Below are positions 23,611 through 32,573 of a stretch of DNA of 64,000 bases, piece by piece. Both the position numbers and the translations under genes were made by a program. The notes below the pieces were generated by a model that was not told the DNA's origin, searched no databases, and saw only the letters and a program-made list of their open reading frames with translations. The DNA comes from Bdellovibrio sp. (lineage in GTDB: Bacteria > Bdellovibrionota > Bdellovibrionia > Bdellovibrionales > Bdellovibrionaceae), in contig JACMNA010000069.1 in NCBI GenBank assembly GCA_014378765.1, positions 16,831 to 80,830 of the forward strand, read 5' to 3'. Every line of letters starts with the position of its first letter. Position 1 is the stretch's first letter.

Positions 23611-24323
23611 AAATAACCTTCCTCTCGGTACTGATTAATTTTATTTCTTAAAGTTCTAATTGAAATGCCAAGAATATCGGCCGCTTTCGTACGATTCTGG
23701 TGAGCGAAGTATAAAGTTTGCAAAATATATCTTCGCTCAATTTCATCTAGTTTCAGGCCGACCGTAAAATCGAGACTTTTCGGGTTCAAGTTCAAATTAA
23801 GGTGACTCGGTTCGATCCATCCACGAGAATGCTCATCTGCCGCTAGTTGCAAAGCGGCTTCTAAAATAGATTCAAATTCATAGAAATTACCGCTCCAATC
23901 ATATTGACAGATCATTTCAACCGACTTTTCGGTTAATTTATAAACTGGCAAGTTGTGCATCAAACACAACACCTGCAGAAAAAATTTCGCAAGCTTTGGA
24001 ATATCAGCTTTTCGATCGTTTAAAGTCGGCATCATAATGACTACGGCCGTCTCAAACAAAGGTTTAACTTGCGCCCATTGTAGTTTAGAAACCATATAAA
24101 TCGCAGGTTGCGGCAGTGTCTTCATCTCGGGTGTGTAATCTAAGATTTCAACGGGTTGCGATTTAAATATGGTTTTTCGAATGTGTTCGGCCATCGTCGA
24201 TTTACCGCAGCCAACATCACCCACAATTACGAAATTTTTAAAAGGCATCTGCGTATTAAGATCTTGAAGAATTAAAATCATTTGCTGGCTAGCAATTTCG
24301 ATTGAGCCGAATTCGTAATTCAT
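23607..24323 (-). CDS. Degenerate sigma-54-activator-like protein with Fis-type HTH
   Basis: A 238-residue protein related to bacterial enhancer-binding proteins such as FleQ/FlrC/FlbD. It keeps an intact Walker A (GDVGCGKST, residues 35-43), a segment equivalent to the central-domain end (RKADIPKLAKFFLQVL and YDWSGNFYEFESILEAAL, matching the family YxWPGNxRELEN) and a Fis-like helix-turn-helix at the C-terminus (RTKAADILGISIRTLRNKIN). It lacks the GAFTGA loop, a recognisable Walker B (LFLDE) and a receiver domain, and is about half normal length. It should be unable to drive sigma-54 open-complex formation by itself. It may be a DNA-bound repressor, partner or scaffold for flagellar gene control. 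It is coupled to flgB by overlapping start and stop. Confidence 0.75.
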   Translation of the reverse strand: MNYEFGSIEIASQQMILILQDLNTQMPFKNFVIVGDVGCGKSTMAEHIRKTIFKSQPVEILDYTPEMKTLPQPAIYMVSKLQWAQVKPLFETAVVIMMPTLNDRKADIPKLAKFFLQVLCLMHNLPVYKLTEKSVEMICQYDWSGNFYEFESILEAALQLAADEHSRGWIEPSHLNLNLNPKSLDFTVGLKLDEIERRYILQTLYFAHQNRTKAADILGISIRTLRNKINQYREEGYL

Positions 24324-27103
24324 TATTGACCCTCTTCAACTTGAGACATAGCTGGAATGCGCTTGATATGTTTTTTGTAATCTTCATCCCACAAGGCCTG
24401 CTTAAGTTTTTCAGTCGAAAGCTTTTTCCAAATGTCACTGTCTGCACCTTTGATCTGTGACCAAGCTTGCTCGGCCTTTTTTATTTCACCATTCTTAAAA
24501 TGCAGATTGCCAAGCAAATATTTTTCTTGGGCCATTGAGTGTTTCTCAGCAAATTTATTGATTAATTGCGATAACACTTTGATGGCGTCCTCAGTTTTAG
24601 CCTGTCGAATTAAAAGTTCGGGGTAATCTTTTCCTAAAGTATGTAGCATCTGGGCTTCAGTTTCATTAGCTAACATAATATCAACCGCCCGTTGATAAGT
24701 ACGAATGGCATCTGAAACATCATTTTTCTTTGTTTGCATTTCGGCTAAGCGAAGTAAGGCGGGCATTAATAATTGGGCTTTGCCTTCCCACAACCGAGTT
24801 AACTCAGAAAGGTATCGAATTGAAGTTTCATAATCACCTTTTTGCTCATAAAGTTTAGAAGCTAATAAGACGCGCTGTAACTGTTCGGTCTCAGGCAAAC
24901 TTAAAGGATCTTGAATTTTCTCTAAGGCCTGATAAGCATCTTGAAAATTTTTATTTTCAAAGTGGCTAGCGGCAACCTTTAAATAAAGTTCATCGGTTGA
25001 GGGTAAATACTCATTAACTAAAGTGGCCTTTTCGCGCGGAGTTCCCTTCAGAGCCTCTATGCGAGAGAGTGTTTTATTAAATTTTTCAATCGATACATTG
25101 TAGGCGCCCGCGTTTTCATAGGCCAAGCCAATTAAATAATCGGTATCAATTCGATTTTGACCCTTCAGCCAGTTATCAGAATATCCGCGGTAAGTTTTTA
25201 AAACTTCTTTAAATTTTTGGTTATCAACCAAAAATTTTAGTTCATCGTTAATATTGCGTACAATACGTTGGGTGACTTGCTGGGCATCGGCCCTTAATGG
25301 ATTTTGTTGATAAAATTTTGATAAAATTTTAATTGCCTGCGGATATTCTTTACGGCGGGCAAAACCATCAGATATCATAGCAATTTTAAACTGATCAACG
25401 TTTTGCAGTTCGCTGCTAACGGCCAACACGTCCATCTTTTTTAAAGTTTCATCAAGTTCATCTTTTTTCATCGACTTCATACGCGCACTTAATAGATGCA
25501 AACGGGCCACAATTGTTTTCGGACTATCACCATAACGAAAGTGCGTTTCCAGGTAAGAGCCTACTGCTTTCGATTGATCGGCCCCCATAATATCTAAAAG
25601 TTCGCCCACGCGGGTCAATGCGTAAGGAGCAAACGCATGCGCCGGAAAAATTTGAACGAACTCCAATGCAGCCGCATGTGAGTCTCTATATTTTTTATCC
25701 CAAAAATAAGCTTCCATTTTATTAAAATGCAAACTTGGAAACATTTTTGCGACAACTCCATGCTTAACGACCGCTTGCTCGTAGGCGCTTATAGCCTCGA
25801 CGTATTTACGCGCATTAAAGTAAAAGTCACCACGTCGAACGGCTACCTCTGCAAGAATCACCGGATTCTTAGTTTCTTTTTCGACCAATGCCAATATTTT
25901 TAAAGCCTCGTCAACCTTGTTCATTTTTGAATAACAATGCGCTAAACCTAAGTAGGCATACTGTTTTGAAATTTTATCGGCGTAACGTTTATTTTCAATG
26001 TGATAATTAAGGGCGCGGATGGCGCCCATGTAGTCTTGCTTTTCAACGGCATACATTCCGCTCAATAAGGAAGTTCTTTCGGCCAAAACCGAATCTGGAT
26101 ACTTTAGTAAAGTTTGACGATAGGCGTTTTGGGCCTGTTCAAAAAACGCCTCGTTTTTTTCGGCCTTCCAAAGTTCAAGGTACGCATCCGAAGTCATAAA
26201 TGCAATTGATTCATTATATTCTGATTCGGGAAACTTATTTTTAAACCATTCGGCGGTTTGAATAAAAACTAAGTAGCGCTTTTTATCAAAGAGTGTCTTC
26301 AACAAGCGCGCCTGTTTATTTTCATCGTTATTCTTATGTGCAAATTCATAGACTGGTTTATTTTCTTTAATCTTGTTCCAGAAAGAAAACTCAGATTCTA
26401 AAATTGGAAATTTTAAATAATAGTTATTTTGACTGCGAATAACAGACTCTTCATTAAAGTCCGTATCACGCATTGAAAAACGGGCAAATTTTGAGTCTCC
26501 ACCATCGTAAAGCCCGGCCTTTAAAAAAAGTGAAGTTTCAACATCTGAACTTTTCGCGTCTATGTTAAGCACGTCAAAATCAGCGGGCCGACGTGATTTG
26601 TTTGCTGTATCTTCAACTGCAGATTTTGGTGATGATGCCACTTTTTCTTTTTTTACCATCTTAGACTTTGGTACAGGCTTCTTAATAGCCTCAACGGTTG
26701 TATCGGCGGCGGGCGTGTCTGACAGATAAAAATCGACAATTAGTTTTGAGGGCTGATCGGTTAAGTAGTCGAAAGTTTCAACTTGAGCATTTTTTAGTAC
26801 GAATTCGACTAGCCATTTGCCGTCAACCGATTGCGGAGTCACTTGAATAGATTTTACGAACGGATTTTCGATATTTTTAATTTTATCAATAGCCTGCTGA
26901 TCTAAAGACTTTACGTAAAGCTGAATCTTAGTTTGTGATTTATCTTTCACACGTTTGATGTCATAGTCCCAATTCTTTTGTCCAGTCAGCTCGAAATTAA
27001 AAGTTTCACCCTGTAAAGACACTAGACCTTTTAAGTCAGATGCTTGAGCTGTAATTGCATTTACAATGAGTGAAGCAATGGTAATTAAAAATATTTTTTT
27101 CAT
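24323..27103 (-). CDS. Exported AMIN-like/TPR repeat protein heading the flagellar operon
   Basis: A 926-residue protein with a signal peptide (cleavage near AQAS, residue 22). Residues of about 25-130 are a beta-rich domain resembling AMIN (VKSIQVTPQSVDGKWLVEFV then SKLIVDFYL), which in other proteins targets peptidoglycan or secretin complexes. A Lys/Pro/Ser-rich linker follows, and from about residue 240 to the end there are many TPR-like helix pairs (for example LAHCYSKMNKVDEALKIL and GDFYFNARKYVEAISAYEQA). It probably works in the periplasm as a protein-binding scaffold, possibly for flagellar assembly through the cell wall. That is inferred from domain types and its place as first gene of the operon, with stop and next start overlapping as TAATG. 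Confidence 0.75.
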   Translation of the reverse strand: MKKIFLITIASLIVNAITAQASDLKGLVSLQGETFNFELTGQKNWDYDIKRVKDKSQTKIQLYVKSLDQQAIDKIKNIENPFVKSIQVTPQSVDGKWLVEFVLKNAQVETFDYLTDQPSKLIVDFYLSDTPAADTTVEAIKKPVPKSKMVKKEKVASSPKSAVEDTANKSRRPADFDVLNIDAKSSDVETSLFLKAGLYDGGDSKFARFSMRDTDFNEESVIRSQNNYYLKFPILESEFSFWNKIKENKPVYEFAHKNNDENKQARLLKTLFDKKRYLVFIQTAEWFKNKFPESEYNESIAFMTSDAYLELWKAEKNEAFFEQAQNAYRQTLLKYPDSVLAERTSLLSGMYAVEKQDYMGAIRALNYHIENKRYADKISKQYAYLGLAHCYSKMNKVDEALKILALVEKETKNPVILAEVAVRRGDFYFNARKYVEAISAYEQAVVKHGVVAKMFPSLHFNKMEAYFWDKKYRDSHAAALEFVQIFPAHAFAPYALTRVGELLDIMGADQSKAVGSYLETHFRYGDSPKTIVARLHLLSARMKSMKKDELDETLKKMDVLAVSSELQNVDQFKIAMISDGFARRKEYPQAIKILSKFYQQNPLRADAQQVTQRIVRNINDELKFLVDNQKFKEVLKTYRGYSDNWLKGQNRIDTDYLIGLAYENAGAYNVSIEKFNKTLSRIEALKGTPREKATLVNEYLPSTDELYLKVAASHFENKNFQDAYQALEKIQDPLSLPETEQLQRVLLASKLYEQKGDYETSIRYLSELTRLWEGKAQLLMPALLRLAEMQTKKNDVSDAIRTYQRAVDIMLANETEAQMLHTLGKDYPELLIRQAKTEDAIKVLSQLINKFAEKHSMAQEKYLLGNLHFKNGEIKKAEQAWSQIKGADSDIWKKLSTEKLKQALWDEDYKKHIKRIPAMSQVEEGQ

Positions 27104-27190
27104 CTATTTGTAACAAAAAGCATTTCAAATGCCATGTTTTTTAATCCTGGTTCGTTGTTATTTTCGAGGCTAGGAAATTTTGTCCAAAAT

Positions 27191-27211
27191 TTTTGGCTCG
27201 TCCTGCCAAAA
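27191..27211. promoter_or_regulatory. Inverted repeat between the flagellar and mla operons
   Basis: TTTTGGC (27191-27197) and GCCAAAA (27205-27211) form a perfect 7-base dyad with a 7-base spacer, in the middle of the 176-base gap between two divergent operons. It has the size of a dimer-binding operator. Sigma-54 spacing (GG-N10-GC) is not met, since only eight bases separate GG and GC. Confidence 0.35.
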
Positions 27212-27279
27212 TGATGACAGCCCAACTCTGATTTAAATCTAGACTGAATGCACAATAAACAACATACTAAATACACATC

Positions 27280-27780
27280 ATGAAAACACAACTTGCCGCT
27301 AGTCTTCTACTAATTACGTTTCCTATAATGATGGTCTCGTGCGTTTCCTCATTATTAAAAGAGGCTCCGCCTACTTTTTCTAAAGATATAAAATGGACTG
27401 AACCCATGACGCCGTTTAAAAAAATGAATACTTCTATTTACCCAACTTGGAAAAATAAGTCGACCGGTAACGTGATTTCAATTGTCTCTGACTGTGGTGA
27501 CCTTGCGGCCGACCAAAACCTGGGCTCATTTCACCAGCTCATTGAAGGTTCTGTTGAAAAATTTAAATTAGTTAAAGAGCAAAAAATCCTCTTTAAAAAT
27601 AAGTCAGCCCTTATTCACCATTCACAGGGCGAACTAGACGGACAACCCATTGAAATTCAAGCCATGTCGTTTAAAAGAAAAAATTGCGGTTACGTTACTT
27701 CCCTGACCGGCAAAAAAGGTAATTTAGATCCCGACCGTAGAGCTTATAATCAGTTTAATGAAAGCCTTAACTTTGAATGA
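27280..27780 (+). CDS. Lipoprotein of unknown function, first gene of an mla-type operon
   Basis: A 166-residue lipoprotein: hydrophobic signal ending IMMVSC with Cys21 as the lipidation site. The mature domain (about 140 residues) contains GNVISIVSDCGDL and a repeated strand-rich pattern (KLVKEQKILFKNKSALIHHS), and is not assigned to a family. Its stop overlaps the mlaE start by four bases. The close coupling suggests it is a periplasmic or outer-membrane-facing partner of the lipid transporter, in the genetic place where other organisms have different accessory proteins such as MlaC or MlaA. That role is inference. No Shine-Dalgarno sequence is evident before its ATG. Confidence 0.7.
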   Translation: MKTQLAASLLLITFPIMMVSCVSSLLKEAPPTFSKDIKWTEPMTPFKKMNTSIYPTWKNKSTGNVISIVSDCGDLAADQNLGSFHQLIEGSVEKFKLVKEQKILFKNKSALIHHSQGELDGQPIEIQAMSFKRKNCGYVTSLTGKKGNLDPDRRAYNQFNESLNFE

Positions 27781-28568
27781 ATAATTTAATGGCGATTCCA
27801 TTTAAAGAGTGGGCCGAAGACCAACTTTATTTTTTAGGTGGCTTGGGTTATCTTATTAAAGATTGCCTGAAAGAGGGTTTTAAAAAGCCTTACTATGGTT
27901 CCTTACTGATCGAACAAATTTATCAAGTAGGTTACCGATCTTTTCCATTAGTACTAGTCACTTCGGGTGCCATTGGCATGGTGATGGCGCTACAATTTGG
28001 TTACGGATTAGAAAAATTCGGTGGCAAACCCTATGTACCCCGGCTAGTGGCTTCAACAATCTTACGTGAGATTGGACCCATGTTCACAAGCCTTATGTTT
28101 GCGGCGCGCGTGGGGGCCGGCATTGCCAGTGAAATTGGCTCGATGGTTGTGACTCAGCAAATTGATGCGATCCGCGCATTGGGCACATCTCCCATTAAAA
28201 AAATTGTTATTCCTCGCGTGCTGGCCTGCTTGATCGTACTTCCGCTTTTGGCCGCTTTAGCGAATGTCATTGGCAATTTAGGTGGGTTGGTCGTGGGTTC
28301 GGTTGAGTTAAATATCGATGCGCAATTTTATTTAAGACGCGTTTTAGAAACTTCTAATATTAAAGACTACATGTCAGGCTTTGGTAAAACTTTTTTCTTC
28401 GCTTTATTTATCGCCATACCTTCTTGCTATTTCGGTCTTAACGTTAAAAATGGCACGCAAGAAGTAGGCGTGGCCACACGGAAGGCCGTCGTGACCTCAT
28501 CTTTACTTATTTTAGTGGGCGATTTCTTTTTAGCAAAAATATTTTGGATAATTGAAAAATGGCTGTAA
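27777..28568 (+). CDS. mlaE: MlaE-type phospholipid ABC transporter permease
   Basis: A 263-residue inner-membrane permease of the MlaE/TTG2B/YrbE family, with five to six hydrophobic segments. Signatures are LVLVTSGAIGMVMALQFGYG near residue 60, LREIGPMFTSLMFAARVGAG with AAEIGSM-like SEIGSMVVTQQIDAIRALG, and ILVGDFFLAKI at the C-terminus. With MlaF and MlaD it forms the inner-membrane complex moving phospholipids between the inner and outer membranes. It overlaps both neighbours. Confidence 0.9.
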   Translation: MNNLMAIPFKEWAEDQLYFLGGLGYLIKDCLKEGFKKPYYGSLLIEQIYQVGYRSFPLVLVTSGAIGMVMALQFGYGLEKFGGKPYVPRLVASTILREIGPMFTSLMFAARVGAGIASEIGSMVVTQQIDAIRALGTSPIKKIVIPRVLACLIVLPLLAALANVIGNLGGLVVGSVELNIDAQFYLRRVLETSNIKDYMSGFGKTFFFALFIAIPSCYFGLNVKNGTQEVGVATRKAVVTSSLLILVGDFFLAKIFWIIEKWL

Positions 28569-29290
28569 TTGAAGTTAAAAACTTTAAGAAAAGTTTCGGT
28601 AGCAAAGTCATTCATGAAGACGTTTCGTTTTACGTCAAAAAAGGCGAATGCCTTGGGTTAGTCGGCGGCTCGGGAACGGGTAAATCAGTTTTGCTTAGAA
28701 GCCTAATTGGATTAGAAAAGCCTGATTCAGGCTCGATCGAAATAAATGGCATTGAGGTTTCAAAGTATAAAGAGTCTCAATGGGTTCTATTAAGAAAAAA
28801 AGTAGCCTACGCATTTCAGGGTGGAGCTTTATTTGACTCGATGACGGTGGCGCAAAACTTGGCCTATCCGTTACGCGAACACAGTCATTTAACCTCGCAC
28901 GAAATGAAATTAAGAATTGAATCACAATTGAATGATTTTGGATTGGCGGGAACTGAATTGCTTTACCCCAGCGAAATATCCGGCGGAATGCAAAAACGCG
29001 TGGGCCTTGCGCGCGCCATGATGTTAGAGCCCGAAGTCATTCTTTACGACGAGCCAACGGCGGGACTTGACCCTTACAACACCAAGCGTATTCAAGAACT
29101 CATTTTGAATTTAAAACGGAAGGGCGTAACCGCCATATTAGTTACGCACGATATGCCGACGGCATTCGCGGTTTGCGATAAATTTGCTTTCTTAAAAGAT
29201 AAAGTGATTAAAGAACAAGGAACCCCCGACCAGCTTAAAGGTAAACCTGATAGCTTGATTCAGCAGTTTATTGAAGGAAATGTACTATGA
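28559..29290 (+). CDS. mlaF: MlaF-type ABC transporter ATP-binding protein
   Basis: A 243-residue ABC ATPase. Walker A is GGSGTGKS near residue 37, the signature EISGGMQKRVGLARAM near residue 140 and Walker B VILYDEPTAGLDP near residue 160; ISGGM and YDEPTAGLDP are typical of the MlaF subgroup. It overlaps mlaE by ten bases and mlaD by four bases, so all three are translated together. Confidence 0.92.
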   Translation: MAVIEVKNFKKSFGSKVIHEDVSFYVKKGECLGLVGGSGTGKSVLLRSLIGLEKPDSGSIEINGIEVSKYKESQWVLLRKKVAYAFQGGALFDSMTVAQNLAYPLREHSHLTSHEMKLRIESQLNDFGLAGTELLYPSEISGGMQKRVGLARAMMLEPEVILYDEPTAGLDPYNTKRIQELILNLKRKGVTAILVTHDMPTAFAVCDKFAFLKDKVIKEQGTPDQLKGKPDSLIQQFIEGNVL

Positions 29291-30054
29291 AACAAATTAA
29301 AGTAGGTGCTTTTTTATTGATTGGGCTTGTTGTTTTAATTGGCTCTATTTTTACCCTTGGTTCTAATAAGTCTATTTTTCAAGACATGATCGAAGTCAGA
29401 AGTTATTTCGATTCGGTGCAAGGCCTTAACTTGGGTGCCATCGTTTCGCTATCGGGACTAAAAGTGGGAAACATCGAACGCATTACATTTGATGAAACCA
29501 AAAACTTAGTCGAAGTTGTTTGCCGCATTGATCACCAATACAAAACCAAAATCAAAAAAGACAGTCGCATCGAAATACGCACGCAAGGCGCCCTGGGCGA
29601 TAAATTTTTATATATCACGCCCGGCACGACGGCTTCAGACGCCATCGCTAACGGTGATGAGCTTAAAGCCGACTACGGAAATGACATTTTATCAATTCTT
29701 TCAAAGCGTGGAAATGAAAGCGAAAAATTATTCGATGCCATTGGGGACTTTCAAAAGCTAATTCACTCGATCGTTGATCAAAATAAAATTCCAAATTTAA
29801 TTACGCATTTAGATCAGGCCAGCAGCCACTTAGCTGAAGTCAGTGCCAGTTTAGAAAAAACGGTTAAAGCCGGCAGCCTGGATCGATCGCTTAATAAATT
29901 AGAAAATATTATTGATAAAGTAGACCGTGGCGATGGCACCCTAGGAGCTTTGATTAACGATCGCTCAATTCACGAACGTATTAAAAGTTTATTGGGTGCC
30001 GGTCAAAAAGATCAGCAGATTAAAAAGATTTTGAAATCTTCGGTTGAAGAGTAG
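29287..30054 (+). CDS. mlaD: MlaD-type MCE-domain protein
   Basis: A 255-residue protein with one N-terminal membrane helix (about residues 5-24, VGAFLLIGLVVLIGSIFTLG) and one MCE domain (about residues 35-115: SYFDSVQGLNLGAIVSLSG, then IEIRTQGALGDKFLYITPG). A helical tail follows with NKLENIIDKVDRGDGTLGAL, common in MCE proteins. It would form the periplasmic hexamer of the Mla complex. No mlaC or mlaB gene follows; the next gene is convergent. Confidence 0.9.
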   Translation: MKQIKVGAFLLIGLVVLIGSIFTLGSNKSIFQDMIEVRSYFDSVQGLNLGAIVSLSGLKVGNIERITFDETKNLVEVVCRIDHQYKTKIKKDSRIEIRTQGALGDKFLYITPGTTASDAIANGDELKADYGNDILSILSKRGNESEKLFDAIGDFQKLIHSIVDQNKIPNLITHLDQASSHLAEVSASLEKTVKAGSLDRSLNKLENIIDKVDRGDGTLGALINDRSIHERIKSLLGAGQKDQQIKKILKSSVEE

Positions 30055-30083
30055 ATCAAAATTCAGCCTACTTCTTATTAAAA

Positions 30084-30464
30084 CTACTCTTTAAAAAACT
30101 TTTTTAAATTCTTTTTAAAATCTTCATTAGAAATTTCGGGCGTCATACGGCGGTCTAAAGTCAGGCGCACATCTTTAACAAAACCGGCTTGGTATTTTTG
30201 ATTCACCTGATTCATGATCGGCTCAAGCATAAACGACATTTGGTGCATCCACACCGAGTTCTTAACCCACAGCCACAAAGTTCCGCGATGATAGGCGATT
30301 GGCTCAGTGTTTTCGCCGACGGTTTTACCGACAATGTCTTTCCAATTCAGCCAGAGCTTCCAGCGCTTATACTGGTCAGAAACGGGGCCCGCTTTGTCTT
30401 CTAACAGCTTTTGTAAAACTTCGGCGCTGGTGTTGAATTTAGAGCGGTAATCTTTTTCCGACAT
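30084..30464 (-). CDS. DciA-like DUF721 protein (helicase-loading factor family)
   Basis: A 126-residue protein. LWLNWKDIVGKTVGENTEPI and GTLWLWVKNSVWMHQMSFML match the DUF721 pattern, including the Trp-rich strands of the KH-like domain. DciA proteins of this family help load the replicative helicase DnaB in bacteria without DnaC. The ATG at 30464 is preferred; the longer frame to 30482 starts at a TTG. No Shine-Dalgarno sequence is evident. It is divergent from trmFO with only 56 bases between the two starts, so their promoters must be close together. Confidence 0.75.
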   Translation of the reverse strand: MSEKDYRSKFNTSAEVLQKLLEDKAGPVSDQYKRWKLWLNWKDIVGKTVGENTEPIAYHRGTLWLWVKNSVWMHQMSFMLEPIMNQVNQKYQAGFVKDVRLTLDRRMTPEISNEDFKKNLKKFFKE

Positions 30465-30520
30465 GCAAAATAAGTAGCACAAAAACTTGCGTTTTTCGAC
30501 AGGAAAGTCTACATCAGGGC

Positions 30521-31843
30521 ATGTCGAAATCTCCTCGTAAAATCACCGTCGTTGGTGCTGGCTTAGCCGGTAGTGAATGTGCGCTTCAGTTGGCCGATAA
30601 AGGTTTTGACGTCGTTCTTTACGAAATGCGCGGCGCTAAACCTACGCCTGCTCATAAAACAACAGATTTTGCAGAATTAGTTTGCTCAAATTCTTTCGGC
30701 AGTCTTTCTGAAGTTTCCGCTACGGGCCAATTAAAATGGGAGGCCGAACTATTAGGCTCGCATATTTTAAAAGCCGCGAAAGAACACGCCGTGCCCGCCG
30801 GCCAAGCGCTAGGAATCGACCGTGAACGTTTCGCCAAACATGTAACTGCAATGGTAGAAGCGCATCCAAAAATTCAAATTAAACGTGAAGCCGTTACGTC
30901 GCTTGAGCAACTTGAACGACCGACTGTGATTGCGACGGGTCCATTAACTGACGAGCCCTTAGCCCTTGATTTACAAAAGCATTTTGGCGACGAGTTTCTT
31001 TATTTCTTCGATGCGATTGCGCCCATCATTGATGCCGATTCAATTAACACCGACATTGCGTGGAAAGCTGATCGTTACGACAAAGGCACGCCTGATTACT
31101 ACAACTGCCCGTTAGATAAAGAACAGTATTTTAAATTTATTGAAGAAATTAAAAACGCGCGAAAAATTGAACCAAAACATTTCGAAACCACTGAATTTTT
31201 TGAAGGCTGCATGCCGATCGAAGTAATGGTTGACCGCGGTCCGCAAACTTTACGGTTTGGCCCGATGAAACCGGTGGGCTTAACCAATCCCAAGACGGGG
31301 CGCTACCCATTTGCGGCCGTGCAGTTACGACAAGATAATAAAGAAGCCACCGCTTACAACATCGTTGGATTTCAGACGCGCATGGCTTACGGTGAACAAA
31401 CTAGAATTTTTAAGATGATTCCTGGTTTAGAGAATGCTGAATTTTTAAAGCTTGGCAGCATTCATCGCAATATGTTCATTAATACGCCGAAGCGCTTGAA
31501 TAAAGATTTATCAAGCAAATCTGACCCTTGGCTTTTTTTCGCCGGGCAAATTACGGGCGTTGAAGGTTATTTTGAATCAACTTGTATCGGGCTTCTAGTA
31601 GCGGAATTTATCAAGCAAAAGTTGAACGATGAGGTTTTCTGTCCACCCCCGCGCGAGTCGGCGATGGGTTCTTTGCTTGAGGCAATTACTGATCCTTTCA
31701 AAGAAAAAAATTTTCAACCAACAAATATTAATTTTTCGTTGATTCCGCCGTGGCCTGAACCCATCAAAGATAAAAAAGAAAAAAAACAGAAGCAAATTGA
31801 AAAAGCCCGAACGGTTTTAAGTGCGTGGCAAACTGAAATCTAA
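30521..31843 (+). CDS. trmFO: Folate- and FAD-dependent tRNA (uracil-54-C5)-methyltransferase
   Basis: A 440-residue flavoenzyme forming ribothymidine at position 54 of tRNA with methylene-tetrahydrofolate as methyl donor. The FAD-binding GAGLAGSECALQLA is at residues 12-25, followed by the TrmFO/GidA-type ELVCSNSFGS near residue 52, EGCMPIEVM and LFFAGQITGVEGY with the second FAD motif near residue 345. Length is normal. TTGCGT and TACATC upstream (30487 and 30510) could start a transcript at or next to the ATG, so the mRNA may be leaderless. Its 3' end overlaps the convergent tdk gene by 27 bases. Confidence 0.93.
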   Translation: MSKSPRKITVVGAGLAGSECALQLADKGFDVVLYEMRGAKPTPAHKTTDFAELVCSNSFGSLSEVSATGQLKWEAELLGSHILKAAKEHAVPAGQALGIDRERFAKHVTAMVEAHPKIQIKREAVTSLEQLERPTVIATGPLTDEPLALDLQKHFGDEFLYFFDAIAPIIDADSINTDIAWKADRYDKGTPDYYNCPLDKEQYFKFIEEIKNARKIEPKHFETTEFFEGCMPIEVMVDRGPQTLRFGPMKPVGLTNPKTGRYPFAAVQLRQDNKEATAYNIVGFQTRMAYGEQTRIFKMIPGLENAEFLKLGSIHRNMFINTPKRLNKDLSSKSDPWLFFAGQITGVEGYFESTCIGLLVAEFIKQKLNDEVFCPPPRESAMGSLLEAITDPFKEKNFQPTNINFSLIPPWPEPIKDKKEKKQKQIEKARTVLSAWQTEI

Positions 31844-32416
31844 TTTATTATCAGTGTGCATAATTTGTTGTTCAACGGTCGGAGTGAAATGCAATCGGCA
31901 CCTGGCTTCATAAAAGTCTTGCGCTCCGACTTCAACTTGCGCATTTTCCGACCCACTCGTTTTTTGCGTGTAAGTGGCTAGCTGACCGCACGACATACAG
32001 ATCGCGCGTTGTTTCGTTACATCTTCGGCAATGGCCATTAAAGTTGGAATGGGTTCGAACGGTTGCGCCTTCCAATCCATATCAAGTCCGGCAACAATCA
32101 CGCGAATTCCGCGCGCCGCTAAATCACGACTGACCTTAACTAAATCCATTGAGAAAAATTGGCCTTCATCAAAGCCAACGACTTGCGTGCCCTCTTCGAG
32201 GTAATCCCAAATATCTAAAATACTTAGTAATGGTACTGCGTGCACTTGCGTTTGATCATGCGAAGTAACATGAGTTTCGTGATAGCGCTGATCGATGGCC
32301 GGTTTAAAAACTTGAACTTTCATTTTTGCAAATTGCGCACGACGAATTCGACGAATTAATTCTTCGGTTTTTCCACTGTACATTGAGCCTGCGATGACTT
32401 CGATCCAACCTGACAT
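31817..32416 (-). CDS. tdk: Thymidine kinase (type II)
   Basis: A 199-residue salvage enzyme phosphorylating thymidine to dTMP. It has the P-loop GSMYSGKTEELIRRI near residue 9, VVGFDEGQFF (Walker B with the catalytic Glu) near residue 85 and the zinc-site remnants AICMSCG and YEARCRLH. The start is set at ATG 32416, because family members begin right before this P-loop; the frame runs upstream to 32497. The 3' end overlaps trmFO. Salvage of thymidine fits a lifestyle with external nucleosides, an inference. Confidence 0.92.
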   Translation of the reverse strand: MSGWIEVIAGSMYSGKTEELIRRIRRAQFAKMKVQVFKPAIDQRYHETHVTSHDQTQVHAVPLLSILDIWDYLEEGTQVVGFDEGQFFSMDLVKVSRDLAARGIRVIVAGLDMDWKAQPFEPIPTLMAIAEDVTKQRAICMSCGQLATYTQKTSGSENAQVEVGAQDFYEARCRLHFTPTVEQQIMHTDNKLDFSLPRT

Positions 32417-32573
32417 AGTGTGTATTATTGATAGGCTAAGGAGTTTTGTCCTTAAGAAAATTTTGCACGCCACGCGCAATTTTTGCCCTCTGAACACATA
32501 AAAACGATCTGATTATTTTTTGCACCGTTTTAGGATGACCAGGTTGTCTCATCTAGATAGAAGAGGGACCAAC

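Noticed and set aside
27185..27215. Sigma-54 promoter in the dyad before the flagellar operon
   Set aside because: The GG and GC elements are separated by eight bases, not ten, on both strands.
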